From contig NZ_FOSL01000001.1 in assembly GCF_900114255.1 (NCBI RefSeq), positions 124,001 to 188,000 on the forward strand: a stretch of DNA of 64,000 nt, in the 5' to 3' direction. This DNA is from Neomesorhizobium albiziae. GTDB taxonomy: Bacteria > Pseudomonadota > Alphaproteobacteria > Rhizobiales > Rhizobiaceae. Each line of letters opens with the position of its first letter. Position 1 is the stretch's first letter. The translations under genes and the position numbers were made by a program. Below, in pieces: positions 50,954-59,458 of the stretch. The notes beneath the pieces were generated by a model, which saw only the letters and a list, made by a program, of their open reading frames with translations, did no database searches and was not told the origin of the DNA.

Positions 50954-52411
50954 CTAGAGGCCCAGGCCGCCGAGGCAGACATATTTGGTATCGAGATAAT
51001 CCTCGATGCCCTGATGCCCGCCTTCCTTGCCGAGACCGGATTCCTTGACGCCGCCAAACGGAGCTTCCGGCGTGGTGATCAGCCCTTCGTTGACGCCCAC
51101 CATGCCATATTTCAGCCCTTCCATGACCCGGAAGGCGCGGCCGAGGTCGCCGGTGTAGAAATAGCAGGCGAGGCCGAACTCGGTGTCGTTTGCCAGCCGC
51201 ACCGCCTCTTCTTCGCTCTTGAACTCGAACACCGGGGCGACCGGCCCGAAAATTTCTTCCTTCATGAACATCATGTCCGGCTTGGCGCCGGAAATCACCG
51301 TCGGCTCGAAGAACGAGCCGCCGAGCGCGTGCCGCTTGCCGCCGGTGACGACAGTCGCGCCTTTCGCCTTGGCGTCGGCGACGAATTCTTCCGTCTTCTG
51401 TGCCGCCTTCTCGTCGATCAGCGGGCCCTGCTGGGTGCCTTCCTCCAGCCCGGAGCCGACCTTCAGCTTCTCGGTCGCTTCCGCCAGCCGCTCCACGAAC
51501 TTGTCATGGATGCCGGCCTGCACGAAGAAGCGGTTGGTGCACACGCAGGTCTGGCCGGAATTGCGGAACTTCGCGACCATGGCGCCTTCCACCGCGCGGT
51601 CCAGATCGGCGTCGTCGAACACGATGAAGGGCGCGTTACCGCCAAGCTCCATCGAAACCTTCTTCACCGTCGTGGCCGACTTCTGGATCAGCATCTTTCC
51701 GACCGGCGTCGAGCCGGTGAACGTGATCTTCTTGACCAGCGGGTTGGCGCAGATTTCGTCGCCGATCTCGCCGGGAGAACCGGTCACGATGTTGATGACG
51801 CCTTTCGGGATGCCCACCTCCTCGGCCAGCACGCCCCAGGCGAGTGCCGAATAAGGCGTCTGCGTCGCCGGCTTCACGACCGAGGTGCAGCCGGCGGCAA
51901 GTGCCGGCCCGAGCTTGCGGGCGAGCATGGAGGACGGGAAATTCCAAGGCGTTATCGCCGCGATGACGCCCACCGGCTCCTTGGTCACGATGATGCGGCG
52001 GTCGGCCCACGGAGACGGCACCACGTCGCCATAGGTGCGGCGGCCTTCCTCGGCAAACCACAGAACATATGCGGCCGACATGCCGACCTCGCCGCGCGCC
52101 TCGAACAGCGACTTGCCCTGCTCGGTGGTCAAGAGTTCGGCGAGCACATCCTGGTTGTCCATGATGGCGTCGTGCAGCTTGCGCAGAAGCTTCGAGCGCT
52201 CGAGCGCCGACGTCTTCCTCCAGGTCAGGAACGCCTTGTCGGCGGCTTCGATGGCGCGGCGGGTCTCGGCAGCGCCCGATTTCGGCACCGTACCGATCTT
52301 AAGGCCCGTGGCGGGATTGATGACGTCGATCGTCGCGCCGGTATCGGCCTGCACCCACTCACCGTTGATGAGGTTGGCCTGTTTCATGAAATGGCTGGTT
52401 TTCTGGAGCAT
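50954..52411 (-). CDS. gabD: NAD(P)-dependent succinate-semialdehyde dehydrogenase
   Basis: The 485-residue aldehyde dehydrogenase has TPWNFPSSM near 155, the nucleotide-loop FTGSTPVGK near 231, catalytic E255 (MELGGNAPF) and C289 (GQTCVCTNR). The double cysteine C289/C291 in that loop is the redox-switch pattern of GabD-type enzymes. Length and sequence match GabD, which converts succinate semialdehyde to succinate in GABA breakdown. The ATG at 52411 is preferred to a TTG 17 codons upstream. No gabT is adjacent. Confidence 0.9.
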   Translation of the reverse strand: MLQKTSHFMKQANLINGEWVQADTGATIDVINPATGLKIGTVPKSGAAETRRAIEAADKAFLTWRKTSALERSKLLRKLHDAIMDNQDVLAELLTTEQGKSLFEARGEVGMSAAYVLWFAEEGRRTYGDVVPSPWADRRIIVTKEPVGVIAAITPWNFPSSMLARKLGPALAAGCTSVVKPATQTPYSALAWGVLAEEVGIPKGVINIVTGSPGEIGDEICANPLVKKITFTGSTPVGKMLIQKSATTVKKVSMELGGNAPFIVFDDADLDRAVEGAMVAKFRNSGQTCVCTNRFFVQAGIHDKFVERLAEATEKLKVGSGLEEGTQQGPLIDEKAAQKTEEFVADAKAKGATVVTGGKRHALGGSFFEPTVISGAKPDMMFMKEEIFGPVAPVFEFKSEEEAVRLANDTEFGLACYFYTGDLGRAFRVMEGLKYGMVGVNEGLITTPEAPFGGVKESGLGKEGGHQGIEDYLDTKYVCLGGLGL

Positions 52412-52574
52412 TTTTCTGCCTCCTGGCGGGCGCCGCGAGGGCGCGTGAATTTTGATCGACAAACGCGCTCACAGGCAGGGAAAGCCTCCCGCGCGCCACG
52501 CGCAAGCTCTTACCTTACGATGCGCCGTTCAAGCAACCGCGATCATGGGATTGTGAATGGGCCAGCGAGAGGCT

Positions 52575-53525
52575 CTAACCAAATACCGCTTGTCCAACCG
52601 CCAGCCAGAACGCGGTGGAGACCACCGCGAACGCGGTGGCGATCGTCATCTGGTTCGATGCCAATGCCTGGCCGGTGCCGAACTGCGTGGCGATCAGGTA
52701 GGAGTTGACGCCGGACGGCAGTGCGGCGGCCGCGACCGCCACCTTGGCCGGCAGCGGCGGCAGGCCGAGCAGCCAGGCCATCCCGAGCGCCACGGCCGGC
52801 ATCAGGAAGAGTTTCATGAAAGACAGCACCACAGCCGGCGCGACATGCCCGGAAATGCCAAATTTCCTCAAGCCCAGCCCCATGGCGAACAGCGCCAGCG
52901 GCGCCGCGATGTCGGCCAGCGCATCGACAAAATGCTCGGCCAGGTTCGGCAAGGCAATGCCGGTCGCCCGCCACAGCCAGCCGCACACAATGCCGATGAC
53001 CAGCGGGTTGGCGCCGATCTTGCGCAGGAAGTCGCGGATCATGGCCGACAGGTGCACGCCGCCGTTTTTCCGCCGCCCGAACACCTCGAACAGGATGATC
53101 GACGCCATCAGCATTGTCGGCAGGTGCACCGCGATGATCAGTGACAAGATCTCGAAACCTTGCGGACCGAAGACGCCGAGCATGAACGGCGCACCGAGCA
53201 GCACCAGGTTGGAGAACGAAGTTGCCACGCCGCCGACCACGCCCGCCTGCCCGTCCCTGCCGAAAATGCGAGTAATAGTGAGGTGCCCAGCCGTCCAGGC
53301 GACGATGACGGCGGTGAAATAGGTCGCCCACAGCGCCCAGGGCGCCGTGCCATGGAAGTCGGCGTTGACCATCGTGCGGAAGAGCAGCAGCGGCAGCGCC
53401 ACCCCGACCGCGAAAGCCGAGAGCGCATCGCCAACCTCGGTCTTGAGATAGCCGGTCAGTCCGGCGAGATAGCCGAGCGCGACGAGGCCGAAGACGAACA
53501 GCACTGTTTCGATGAGCGGAGACAT
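52575..53525 (-). CDS. AEC-family transporter
   Basis: The 316-residue protein has about ten membrane segments in two halves, with the AEC signature near the centre (GANPLVIGIVCGWLW) and C-terminal LPSGVNSYLIATQFG. The auxin efflux carrier family in bacteria exports or imports small organic acids. No partner gene indicates the substrate. A long palindromic repeat starts 12 bases before its ATG at 53525. Confidence 0.9.
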   Translation of the reverse strand: MSPLIETVLFVFGLVALGYLAGLTGYLKTEVGDALSAFAVGVALPLLLFRTMVNADFHGTAPWALWATYFTAVIVAWTAGHLTITRIFGRDGQAGVVGGVATSFSNLVLLGAPFMLGVFGPQGFEILSLIIAVHLPTMLMASIILFEVFGRRKNGGVHLSAMIRDFLRKIGANPLVIGIVCGWLWRATGIALPNLAEHFVDALADIAAPLALFAMGLGLRKFGISGHVAPAVVLSFMKLFLMPAVALGMAWLLGLPPLPAKVAVAAAALPSGVNSYLIATQFGTGQALASNQMTIATAFAVVSTAFWLAVGQAVFG

Positions 53526-53537
53526 GCTGCGCTCTTA

Positions 53538-53667
53538 GAGCATGATCCCGAAAAGTGGAAACCGGTTTTCGGAAAAGATCACGCTCCAACAAAGAGATAG
53601 AGCCCCATTCCGATGCATCGGAATGGAACGGGCTCTAGATGCATGATCCCGAAAAGTGGAAACCGCC
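53538..53667. repeat. Palindromic intergenic repeat, ATGATCCCGAAAAGTGG type, copy 2 plus partial
   Basis: Bases 53538-53637 reproduce the two-hairpin element of 9257-9357 (GAGCATGATCCCGAAAAGTGG, then a TCCGATGCATCGGA hairpin and GGGCTC). A second partial start ATGATCCCGAAAAGTGGAAA follows at 53643. It occupies the gap between the AEC carrier and the histidine phosphatase and must contain or border both promoters. Confidence 0.85.
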
Positions 53668-53733
53668 GTTTCGCAGGCGGGTTGTTTTTCCCCGCGCTTT
53701 CCCATCCCTATATCCTGGAACCGGAGGAATTTG

Positions 53734-54288
53734 ATGCTTCGACTGGCCGCGGCCCTGTTCGCGCTACTTCTCCTGAGCCCCGCGCAGGCCACCGAGTTGG
53801 GCTGGGCCTTGTTGCGCGATGGCGGCCGGGCCGTGCTGATCCGCCACGCCATGGTCACCGGAGGTGGCGATCCCGCCGGGTTCAACATCGAAAAATGCGC
53901 CACCCAGCAGAAGCTTTCGGAGCGCGGCAAACAGCAGGCGCGCAAGATCGGCGCGCTGTTCGCGGCCCGCGCCGCACCCATCGACCGCGTGCTGTCCAGC
54001 CGCTATTGCCGGGCATTCGATACCGCGACAATCGCTTTCGAGTACAACGAGGCCGAGAAATTCGAACCGCTCGACCTGCTCTCCAAGGACCCCGCCGTCG
54101 CAGCCGGGCAGAACGCCGCGGTGGTGAAGGAAATCAGCGATTTCACCGGCGATGGCAACCTCGTTCTGGTCACCCATCTCGAGAACATTATGGCGCTCAC
54201 CGGCGCCGGCGCTCGCGAAGGCGAAGCGGTGATCGTCGGCGTCGACGGCGAAAAACTGCGCGTGCTCGGCCGCATCATCTTCAACTGA
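53734..54288 (+). CDS. Exported histidine phosphatase-family protein
   Basis: The 184-residue protein has a signal peptide (LRLAAALFALLLLSPAQA, cleaved near 19) and a phosphoglycerate-mutase-like fold with the RH motif VLIRHAMV near 35 and the second histidine in LVLVTHLEN near 148. Arginine in VLSSRYCRAF is expected in the phosphate pocket. It probably removes phosphate from an unknown periplasmic substrate. GGAGG precedes the ATG at 53734. The frame is open further upstream but only through a repeat. Confidence 0.85.
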   Translation: MLRLAAALFALLLLSPAQATELGWALLRDGGRAVLIRHAMVTGGGDPAGFNIEKCATQQKLSERGKQQARKIGALFAARAAPIDRVLSSRYCRAFDTATIAFEYNEAEKFEPLDLLSKDPAVAAGQNAAVVKEISDFTGDGNLVLVTHLENIMALTGAGAREGEAVIVGVDGEKLRVLGRIIFN

Positions 54289-54423
54289 AGGCCGGATATC
54301 GAGGGTCCCGGAAACGCCGCAGCAGCCATGGCGAACGGTTTAGCCCTTTTCCTGCAAGGCAAAACCGATTAGAGAGCCCGACAAACTCCGCCACTGAATC
54401 TGACCCGACCGAGGGAATTACCC

Positions 54424-54708
54424 GTGCCGACCACATTTGAAAAAGTTGCGAAAATCATTGCCGACACCAGTGAAATCGACATCGATTCGATCACGCCGGA
54501 AAGCCATACGATCGACGACCTCGGCATCGACAGCCTGGATTTCCTCGACATCGTGTTCGCCATCGACAAGGAATTCGGCATCAAGGTGCCGCTTGAGAAG
54601 TGGACGCAGGAAGTCAATGACGGCAAGGTTTCGACGGAAGAATACTTCGTCATGAAGAACCTCTGCGCCAAGATCGACGACCTCGTCGCGGCCAAGAACG
54701 CCGCCTGA
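54424..54708 (+). CDS. acpXL: Acyl carrier protein AcpXL
   Basis: The 94-residue acyl carrier protein has the phosphopantetheine serine S37 in [12 protein letters not shown]. It is longer than the housekeeping AcpP and has the C-terminal extension of AcpXL ([17 protein letters not shown]). AcpXL carries the very-long-chain (27-hydroxyoctacosanoate-type) fatty acid for rhizobial lipid A. The start is GTG at 54424 after GAGGGAATT. Two ketosynthases, a dehydrogenase and LpxXL follow, but no fabZXL. Confidence 0.95.
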   Translation: MPTTFEKVAKIIADTSEIDIDSITPESHTIDDLGIDSLDFLDIVFAIDKEFGIKVPLEKWTQEVNDGKVSTEEYFVMKNLCAKIDDLVAAKNAA

Positions 54709-54733
54709 TCCGGCCGGCAGCAATCGGACACCC

Positions 54734-55921
54734 ATGAGCGCTCGCGACGTCGTCATCACCGGCATCGGCCTCGTCTCCTCGCTGGGCGAAGGTGCCGAGG
54801 CGCACTGGCAGAAACTGTCGGCGCCGGGCATCAAGCCGGTGGTCGACGAGGCGCGCTATGCGCCCTATTGCGTGCATCCGCTTCCGGAGATCGACTGGAG
54901 CCTGCAGATCGCCAAGCGCGGCGACCAGCGCCAGATGGAAAACTGGCAGCGGCTAGGCACCTATACGGCCGGTCTGGCGCTCGACGACGCCGGCATGAAG
55001 GGTGATGAAGCGCTCTGCTCGACCATGGACATGATCGTGGCGGCGGGGGGCGGCGAGCGTGACGAGGCGGTGGATCAGACGATTCTCGACGCCTCGGCGA
55101 CCCGCAACGACCGCGAAGTGCTGCTCAACGAAAAACTCACCACCGAGCTTCGTCCGACCCTTTTCCTGGCGCAGCTTTCCAATCTGCTCGCCGGCAACAT
55201 CTCCATCGTCCACAAGGTCACCGGCTCCTCGCGCACCTTCATGGGTGAAGAAGGCGCCGGCATCTCGGCGGTCGAGACAGCGGCAGCGCGCATCCGCTCC
55301 GGCCAGTCGACCCACGCCTTGGTGGGCGGAGCTTTCCAGACCGAACATTCCGACATGCTGCTTGCCTACGAACTCGCCGGCTACCTGCATCGCGGCGCGT
55401 GGAAATCCGTTTGGGATCGCCAGGGCGCGGCAGGTGGCGGCGTCGTCACCGGCTCTGGTGCAGCGTTCCTGGTGCTGGAATCGCGCGAACATGCCGAGAA
55501 GCGCGGCCGCACTGTCTATGCCGCACTCGGCCCGGTCGCCGGCGCCCGCAACAATCGTTCCGGCAACGGACTTGCTGCGGCTGTGACGGAACTCGTCAAG
55601 GCGACGGGCATTCCAGCTGGCCGGCTGCTGGCGCTGTCAGGCGCTTCCGGGGCGCACGCCGCGACAGCGGCGGAAAAGACAGCACTCGCCGAGGCCGGCG
55701 ATCTCGCAGTGCGGGGTGTTTCGACTATCACCGGCCATCTGAAGGAGGCGCAGTTTCCGTTCGCCATCGCGCTGGCAGCGCTCGCGGTGAAGAACGGTGC
55801 GGGATATCCGGCCTTCGATGCGGCCAACGAGCCGTCATATGAAGGCGTGCCGGAGGCTGCGCTCGCCACCGCCATCGGCTATCATCGCTTCGAAGGCGCG
55901 GCGCTCGTCACCCGGGCGTAG
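54734..55921 (+). CDS. fabF2XL: Beta-ketoacyl-ACP synthase-like protein FabF2XL, active-site cysteine absent
   Basis: The 395-residue protein has a thiolase fold with the ketosynthase start VVITGIGLVSSLGEG, but at the nucleophile position it reads VTGSSRTFMGEEGAG (about 162-176) with no cysteine; the only cysteines are C46 and C95. The usual HGTST and GHT motifs are replaced by SGAHAATAAEK and TITGHLKEAQ. It therefore resembles chain-length factors of type II polyketide synthases. It lies 25 bases after acpXL and 19 before fabF1XL, so it probably pairs with FabF1XL in fatty acid elongation. Confidence 0.88.
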   Translation: MSARDVVITGIGLVSSLGEGAEAHWQKLSAPGIKPVVDEARYAPYCVHPLPEIDWSLQIAKRGDQRQMENWQRLGTYTAGLALDDAGMKGDEALCSTMDMIVAAGGGERDEAVDQTILDASATRNDREVLLNEKLTTELRPTLFLAQLSNLLAGNISIVHKVTGSSRTFMGEEGAGISAVETAAARIRSGQSTHALVGGAFQTEHSDMLLAYELAGYLHRGAWKSVWDRQGAAGGGVVTGSGAAFLVLESREHAEKRGRTVYAALGPVAGARNNRSGNGLAAAVTELVKATGIPAGRLLALSGASGAHAATAAEKTALAEAGDLAVRGVSTITGHLKEAQFPFAIALAALAVKNGAGYPAFDAANEPSYEGVPEAALATAIGYHRFEGAALVTRA

Positions 55922-55940
55922 GCGCAAAGGGAAAAGGGTC

Positions 55941-57212
55941 ATGGCAGGAACCAAAGACCATCTCGGCAGGCCGGTCGTCGCGGTCACCGGCATCGGTGTC
56001 GTCACCTCGCTCGGCGTCGGCAAGAAGGACAATTGGGCAGCCCTTACCTCGGGGCGCTCCGGCATCCATCCGATCACCCGATTCCCGGTCGATCACCTGA
56101 ACACCCGCATCGCCGGCACCGTCGATTTCCTTGGCTCTAGCGACAAGGGGGCTGCCGCCCTCACCTACGAGCTGGCCGAAACCGCGGCGCGTGAAGCGCT
56201 CGACGAGGCAGGTTTCACCAACGGCCATTTCTCCGGCCCCCTGTTCCTCGCCTCGCCGCCGGTCGAAATGGACTGGCATGACCGCTTCTCGCTCTACAAT
56301 TCGGTGAAGGAACCGGAAGGCTATCAGCGCCTCCTGACCGTCGGCCGCAGCCTGAAGACGCAGGACATTTTCGAGACGGCGCAATTTGGCTCCATCGCCG
56401 ACCGGCTGGCCGACCGTTTCGGCACGCAGGGCCTGCCGGTGACGCTTTCCACGGCCTGCGCCTCCGGCGCCACCGCGATCCAGCTCGGCGTCGAGGCGAT
56501 CCAGCGCGGCGAAGCCGAGCGCGCCGTCGCCATCGGCGCCGATGGTTCGGCGACCGCCGAGGCGCTGATTCGTTTTTCGCTGCTGTCGGCGCTGTCGACC
56601 AGCAACGACAATCCCGAAAAGGCGTCCAAGCCGTTCTCCAAGGACCGCGACGGCTTCGTTCTGGCCGAAGGTTCGGCAGCCCTTGTGCTGGAATCGCTGG
56701 AAAGCGCGATGGCGCGCGGCGCGACAATTCTTGGCGTCCTCAGCGGCTGTGGCGAAAAGGCCGACGATTTCCATCGTACCCGCTCCAAGCCCGATGGTTC
56801 GCCGGCGATCGCGGCGGTGAAGGCAGCCCTCGCCGACGCTGGGTTGCGCGACGACGAGATCGACTACGTCAACGCGCACGGCACCTCGACGCCTGAAAAC
56901 GACAAGATGGAACATCTGTCGCTGTCGACCGTGTTCGGCGACCGCATCCGCTCCATGCCCGTGTCGTCGAACAAGTCGATGATCGGCCACACACTGTCTG
57001 CCGCCGGCGCGATCGAAGCCGCCTTTTCGCTGATGACCATGCGTGAAGGCGTCATTCCGCCGACCATCAACTACGACAATCCCGATCCCGCGATCGAGCT
57101 CGACGTGGTGCCGAATGTGAAACGGGAAGCTGAGGTTCGCACCGTGCTTTCCAATTCCTTCGGCTTTGGCGGCCAGAACACCTGCCTTGTCATGGCGCGA
57201 GAACCGGTCTAA
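55941..57212 (+). CDS. fabF1XL: Beta-ketoacyl-ACP synthase FabF1XL
   Basis: The 423-residue ketosynthase has the full catalytic set: C173 (STACASGAT), H313 (NAHGTSTPEND), K345 and H350 (NKSMIGHTLSAAGA). It condenses malonyl-ACP with acyl-AcpXL during synthesis of the very-long-chain fatty acid. The ATG at 55941 follows AAAGGGAAAAGGG and comes 19 bases after the FabF2XL stop. A palindromic repeat lies after it within the operon. Confidence 0.93.
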   Translation: MAGTKDHLGRPVVAVTGIGVVTSLGVGKKDNWAALTSGRSGIHPITRFPVDHLNTRIAGTVDFLGSSDKGAAALTYELAETAAREALDEAGFTNGHFSGPLFLASPPVEMDWHDRFSLYNSVKEPEGYQRLLTVGRSLKTQDIFETAQFGSIADRLADRFGTQGLPVTLSTACASGATAIQLGVEAIQRGEAERAVAIGADGSATAEALIRFSLLSALSTSNDNPEKASKPFSKDRDGFVLAEGSAALVLESLESAMARGATILGVLSGCGEKADDFHRTRSKPDGSPAIAAVKAALADAGLRDDEIDYVNAHGTSTPENDKMEHLSLSTVFGDRIRSMPVSSNKSMIGHTLSAAGAIEAAFSLMTMREGVIPPTINYDNPDPAIELDVVPNVKREAEVRTVLSNSFGFGGQNTCLVMAREPV

Positions 57213-57225
57213 GCGACCGGCTCCA

Positions 57226-57280
57226 GAGCAATTCCAGGAAAAGTGGATACCGGTTTTCCGTCCGGAATTGCGGAAAACAA
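57226..57280. repeat. CAATTCC/GGAATTG palindromic repeat within the acpXL operon
   Basis: CAATTCC (57229-57235) and GGAATTG pair around AGGAAAAGTGGATACCGGTT and a TTCCGTCC segment. This is a second rhizobial repeat family, distinct from that at 9257. It sits between fabF1XL and the dehydrogenase gene and may be an RNA processing or stability element. Confidence 0.75.
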
Positions 57281-57303
57281 TGCCTTACTGACAGGGAATA
57301 ACG

Positions 57304-58332
57304 ATGCGCGCACTGCAACTCGTCGACGACCGCAAGCTCGAGATCGTCGACCTGGCCCCGCCACCGCCGCCCGCACGCGGCGAGGTCACGCTGCGCATCA
57401 AGGCGGTGGCGCTCAACCACATCGACGTGTGGGGCTGGCGCGGCATGGCGTTCGCCAAGCGCAAGATGCCACTGGTGATCGGCGCGGAGGCGTCGGGCGA
57501 AGTCGACGCGGTCGGCGCCGGCGTCTCCAATCTGATGCCCGGGCAACTGGTTTCGATCTACGGTGCGCGCACCTGCGGCCTCTGCCGCCCGTGCCGCGAA
57601 GGCCGTGACAATCTGTGCGAACATGTTTCGGGCGTACACGGCTTCCACCTCGACGGGTTTGCGCAGGAGAAGATAAACCTTCCGGCGCGCTTGCTGGTCC
57701 CCGCACCGCCCGGCGTCGACGCCGTGGGCGCGGCGGTAGCACCCGTGACCTTCGGCACCGTCGAGCACATGCTGTTCGACAATGCCAAGCTCCAGCCCGG
57801 CGAAACGATCCTCGTCCATGCCGGCGGCTCGGGTATCGGCTCGGCCGCGATCCAGCTCGCCAAGCGCATGGGCTGCACGGTCATCACCACGGTCGGCTCC
57901 GACGCCAAGATCGAGAAAGCCAAGGCGCTGGGGGCCGACCACGTCATCAACTACCGCGAGGACCGCTTCGAGGGTGTCGTGCGCAAGTTGACGAAGAAGA
58001 AGGGCGTCGATGTCGTCTTCGAGCATGTCGGCGCCGACACCTGGGCCGGTTCCATGCTGTGCATGAAGCGCGGCGGACGGCTGGTTACCTGCGGTTCCAC
58101 CTCCGGCGTTTCCACCCAGATGAACCTGATGCAGCTTTTCCAGCAGCAGCTGAAGATCCTCGGTTCGTTCGGCTGCCGCATGGAGAACATGGCCGACGCC
58201 ATGCAGAAGATGGCTGCCGGCATCGTCAGCCCGGTGATCGATACGCAAGCCGGTTTCGACGACATCGACACGGCGCTCAAGCGCATGGAAGGCCGCGACG
58301 TCTTCGGCAAGATCATCCTGCAGGTCGACTGA
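57304..58332 (+). CDS. Zinc-binding dehydrogenase of the acpXL cluster
   Basis: The 342-residue medium-chain dehydrogenase/reductase has GroES-like residues 1-115 with structural cysteines (RTCGLCRPCREGRDNLC, about 90-106) and a Rossmann domain with AGGSGIGSAAIQLAK near 175. It matches the dehydrogenase (adh2XL/fabXL) found in rhizobial acpXL clusters, thought to reduce an enoyl or keto intermediate of the long fatty acid. It lies four bases before lpxXL, so the two are co-translated. Confidence 0.88.
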   Translation: MRALQLVDDRKLEIVDLAPPPPPARGEVTLRIKAVALNHIDVWGWRGMAFAKRKMPLVIGAEASGEVDAVGAGVSNLMPGQLVSIYGARTCGLCRPCREGRDNLCEHVSGVHGFHLDGFAQEKINLPARLLVPAPPGVDAVGAAVAPVTFGTVEHMLFDNAKLQPGETILVHAGGSGIGSAAIQLAKRMGCTVITTVGSDAKIEKAKALGADHVINYREDRFEGVVRKLTKKKGVDVVFEHVGADTWAGSMLCMKRGGRLVTCGSTSGVSTQMNLMQLFQQQLKILGSFGCRMENMADAMQKMAAGIVSPVIDTQAGFDDIDTALKRMEGRDVFGKIILQVD

Positions 58333-58336
58333 AACC

Positions 58337-59314
58337 ATGATCGAGGCTCGGAGCTTTATGCGGCAGGTTATCGCGCGCCTGCTGCAGGGCCTGAAACAGC
58401 TCAATTACTGGCTGATCGCGCAGCTCGTTCTGGCCATGCTGACGGTGCTGCGCCTGTTGCCGCCGGACAAGGCGCTGAATTTCGCCGACCGCGCAGCCCG
58501 CAAGGTTGGCCCATGGATCGGCCGCCATCGCGTCGCGCTCGACAATCTGCGCAAGGCTTATCCGGAAAAGACGGAAGCCGAGATCGAAGCGATCGCCCTC
58601 GACATGTGGGGCAACATGGCAAGGCTCGGCGCCGAATACATCTTCCTCGACCGGCTGTTCGACTATGTGCCGGACGTCCGCACCGACGGCCGCATCGACG
58701 TTTCCGGCAAGGAGACGTTCCTCAAGTTGGCGGCGGAAAAAGACACGCCGCACATCATCTTCACCGGCCATCTCGGCAATTTCGAACTGCTGCCGGTGGC
58801 GGGTGCGGCCTTCGGGCTGCATGTCACCGCGATGTTCCGACCGCCGAACAACCCCTACATCGCGAAATACGTGTTCTCGACGCGGCAATCGAAGATGGGC
58901 GGGTTGCTGGCCTCGCGCGCGGGCGCTGCCTTCGCTCTCGCCCGCATCCTTGAGGCTGGCGGCAACATCGGCGTGCTGGTCGACCAGAAATTCCAGTACG
59001 GCATCCGCACGAAGTTCTTCAACCGCGAATGCGAGACGAGCCCCCTGGTGCCGAAACTCGCCAAGCAATATGGCTGCGATGTCTATCCCGCCCGCTGCAT
59101 TCGCCTGCCTGGCAACAAGTTCCGCCTGATTCTTGAAGACAAGCTTGAACTGCCGCTTGCGGAAGACGGCCAGATCGACGTGGCGGCGACCGCGCAGCTC
59201 CTGACCGACGTGGTCGAGCGCTGGGTGCGCGAGGATCCCGGCCAGTGGATGTGGTTCCACAAGCGCTGGAACATCATGCCGCCGAAGGCCAACCGGGCGA
59301 TACGAACGGCGTAA
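58337..59314 (+). CDS. lpxXL: Lipid A very-long-chain fatty acyltransferase LpxXL
   Basis: The 325-residue LpxL-family acyltransferase has a membrane-anchoring helix (YWLIAQLVLAMLTVLRLLP, about 24-42), the catalytic H145-X4-E150 (GHLGNFE) and the substrate motif VDQKFQYGIRTKFFN near 217. It moves the 27-hydroxyoctacosanoyl-type chain from AcpXL to lipid A at the inner membrane. Its position at the end of the acpXL cluster fixes the LpxXL identity. It ends at a palindromic element. Confidence 0.93.
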   Translation: MIEARSFMRQVIARLLQGLKQLNYWLIAQLVLAMLTVLRLLPPDKALNFADRAARKVGPWIGRHRVALDNLRKAYPEKTEAEIEAIALDMWGNMARLGAEYIFLDRLFDYVPDVRTDGRIDVSGKETFLKLAAEKDTPHIIFTGHLGNFELLPVAGAAFGLHVTAMFRPPNNPYIAKYVFSTRQSKMGGLLASRAGAAFALARILEAGGNIGVLVDQKFQYGIRTKFFNRECETSPLVPKLAKQYGCDVYPARCIRLPGNKFRLILEDKLELPLAEDGQIDVAATAQLLTDVVERWVREDPGQWMWFHKRWNIMPPKANRAIRTA

Positions 59315-59458
59315 GTGTCTGAATCAAAAATGCGGCATGCCGTGGCGAAAGTGGCGGATTTCGAGAACCGGAGCGCAGCGTACATTTGGGTATGTGAGCA
59401 CCGGAAGCGCAGAAAGCCGTAATTTGCAGCCCGGCATGGCGACTTTTGGATCAGACAC
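59315..59458. repeat. 144-bp palindromic element exactly between two convergent stops
   Basis: The ends are inverted: GTGTCTGA (59315-59322) and TCAGACAC (59451-59458). Inside, AAAAATGCGGCATGCCG matches the reverse complement of CGGCATGGCGACTTTT with a few mismatches. The centre holds GAGAACCGGAGCGCAGCGTA and a mirrored CACCGGAAGCGCAG. It begins on the base after the lpxXL stop and ends on the stop codon of the NrfD/DmsC-like gene, so it may terminate both. Confidence 0.75.
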
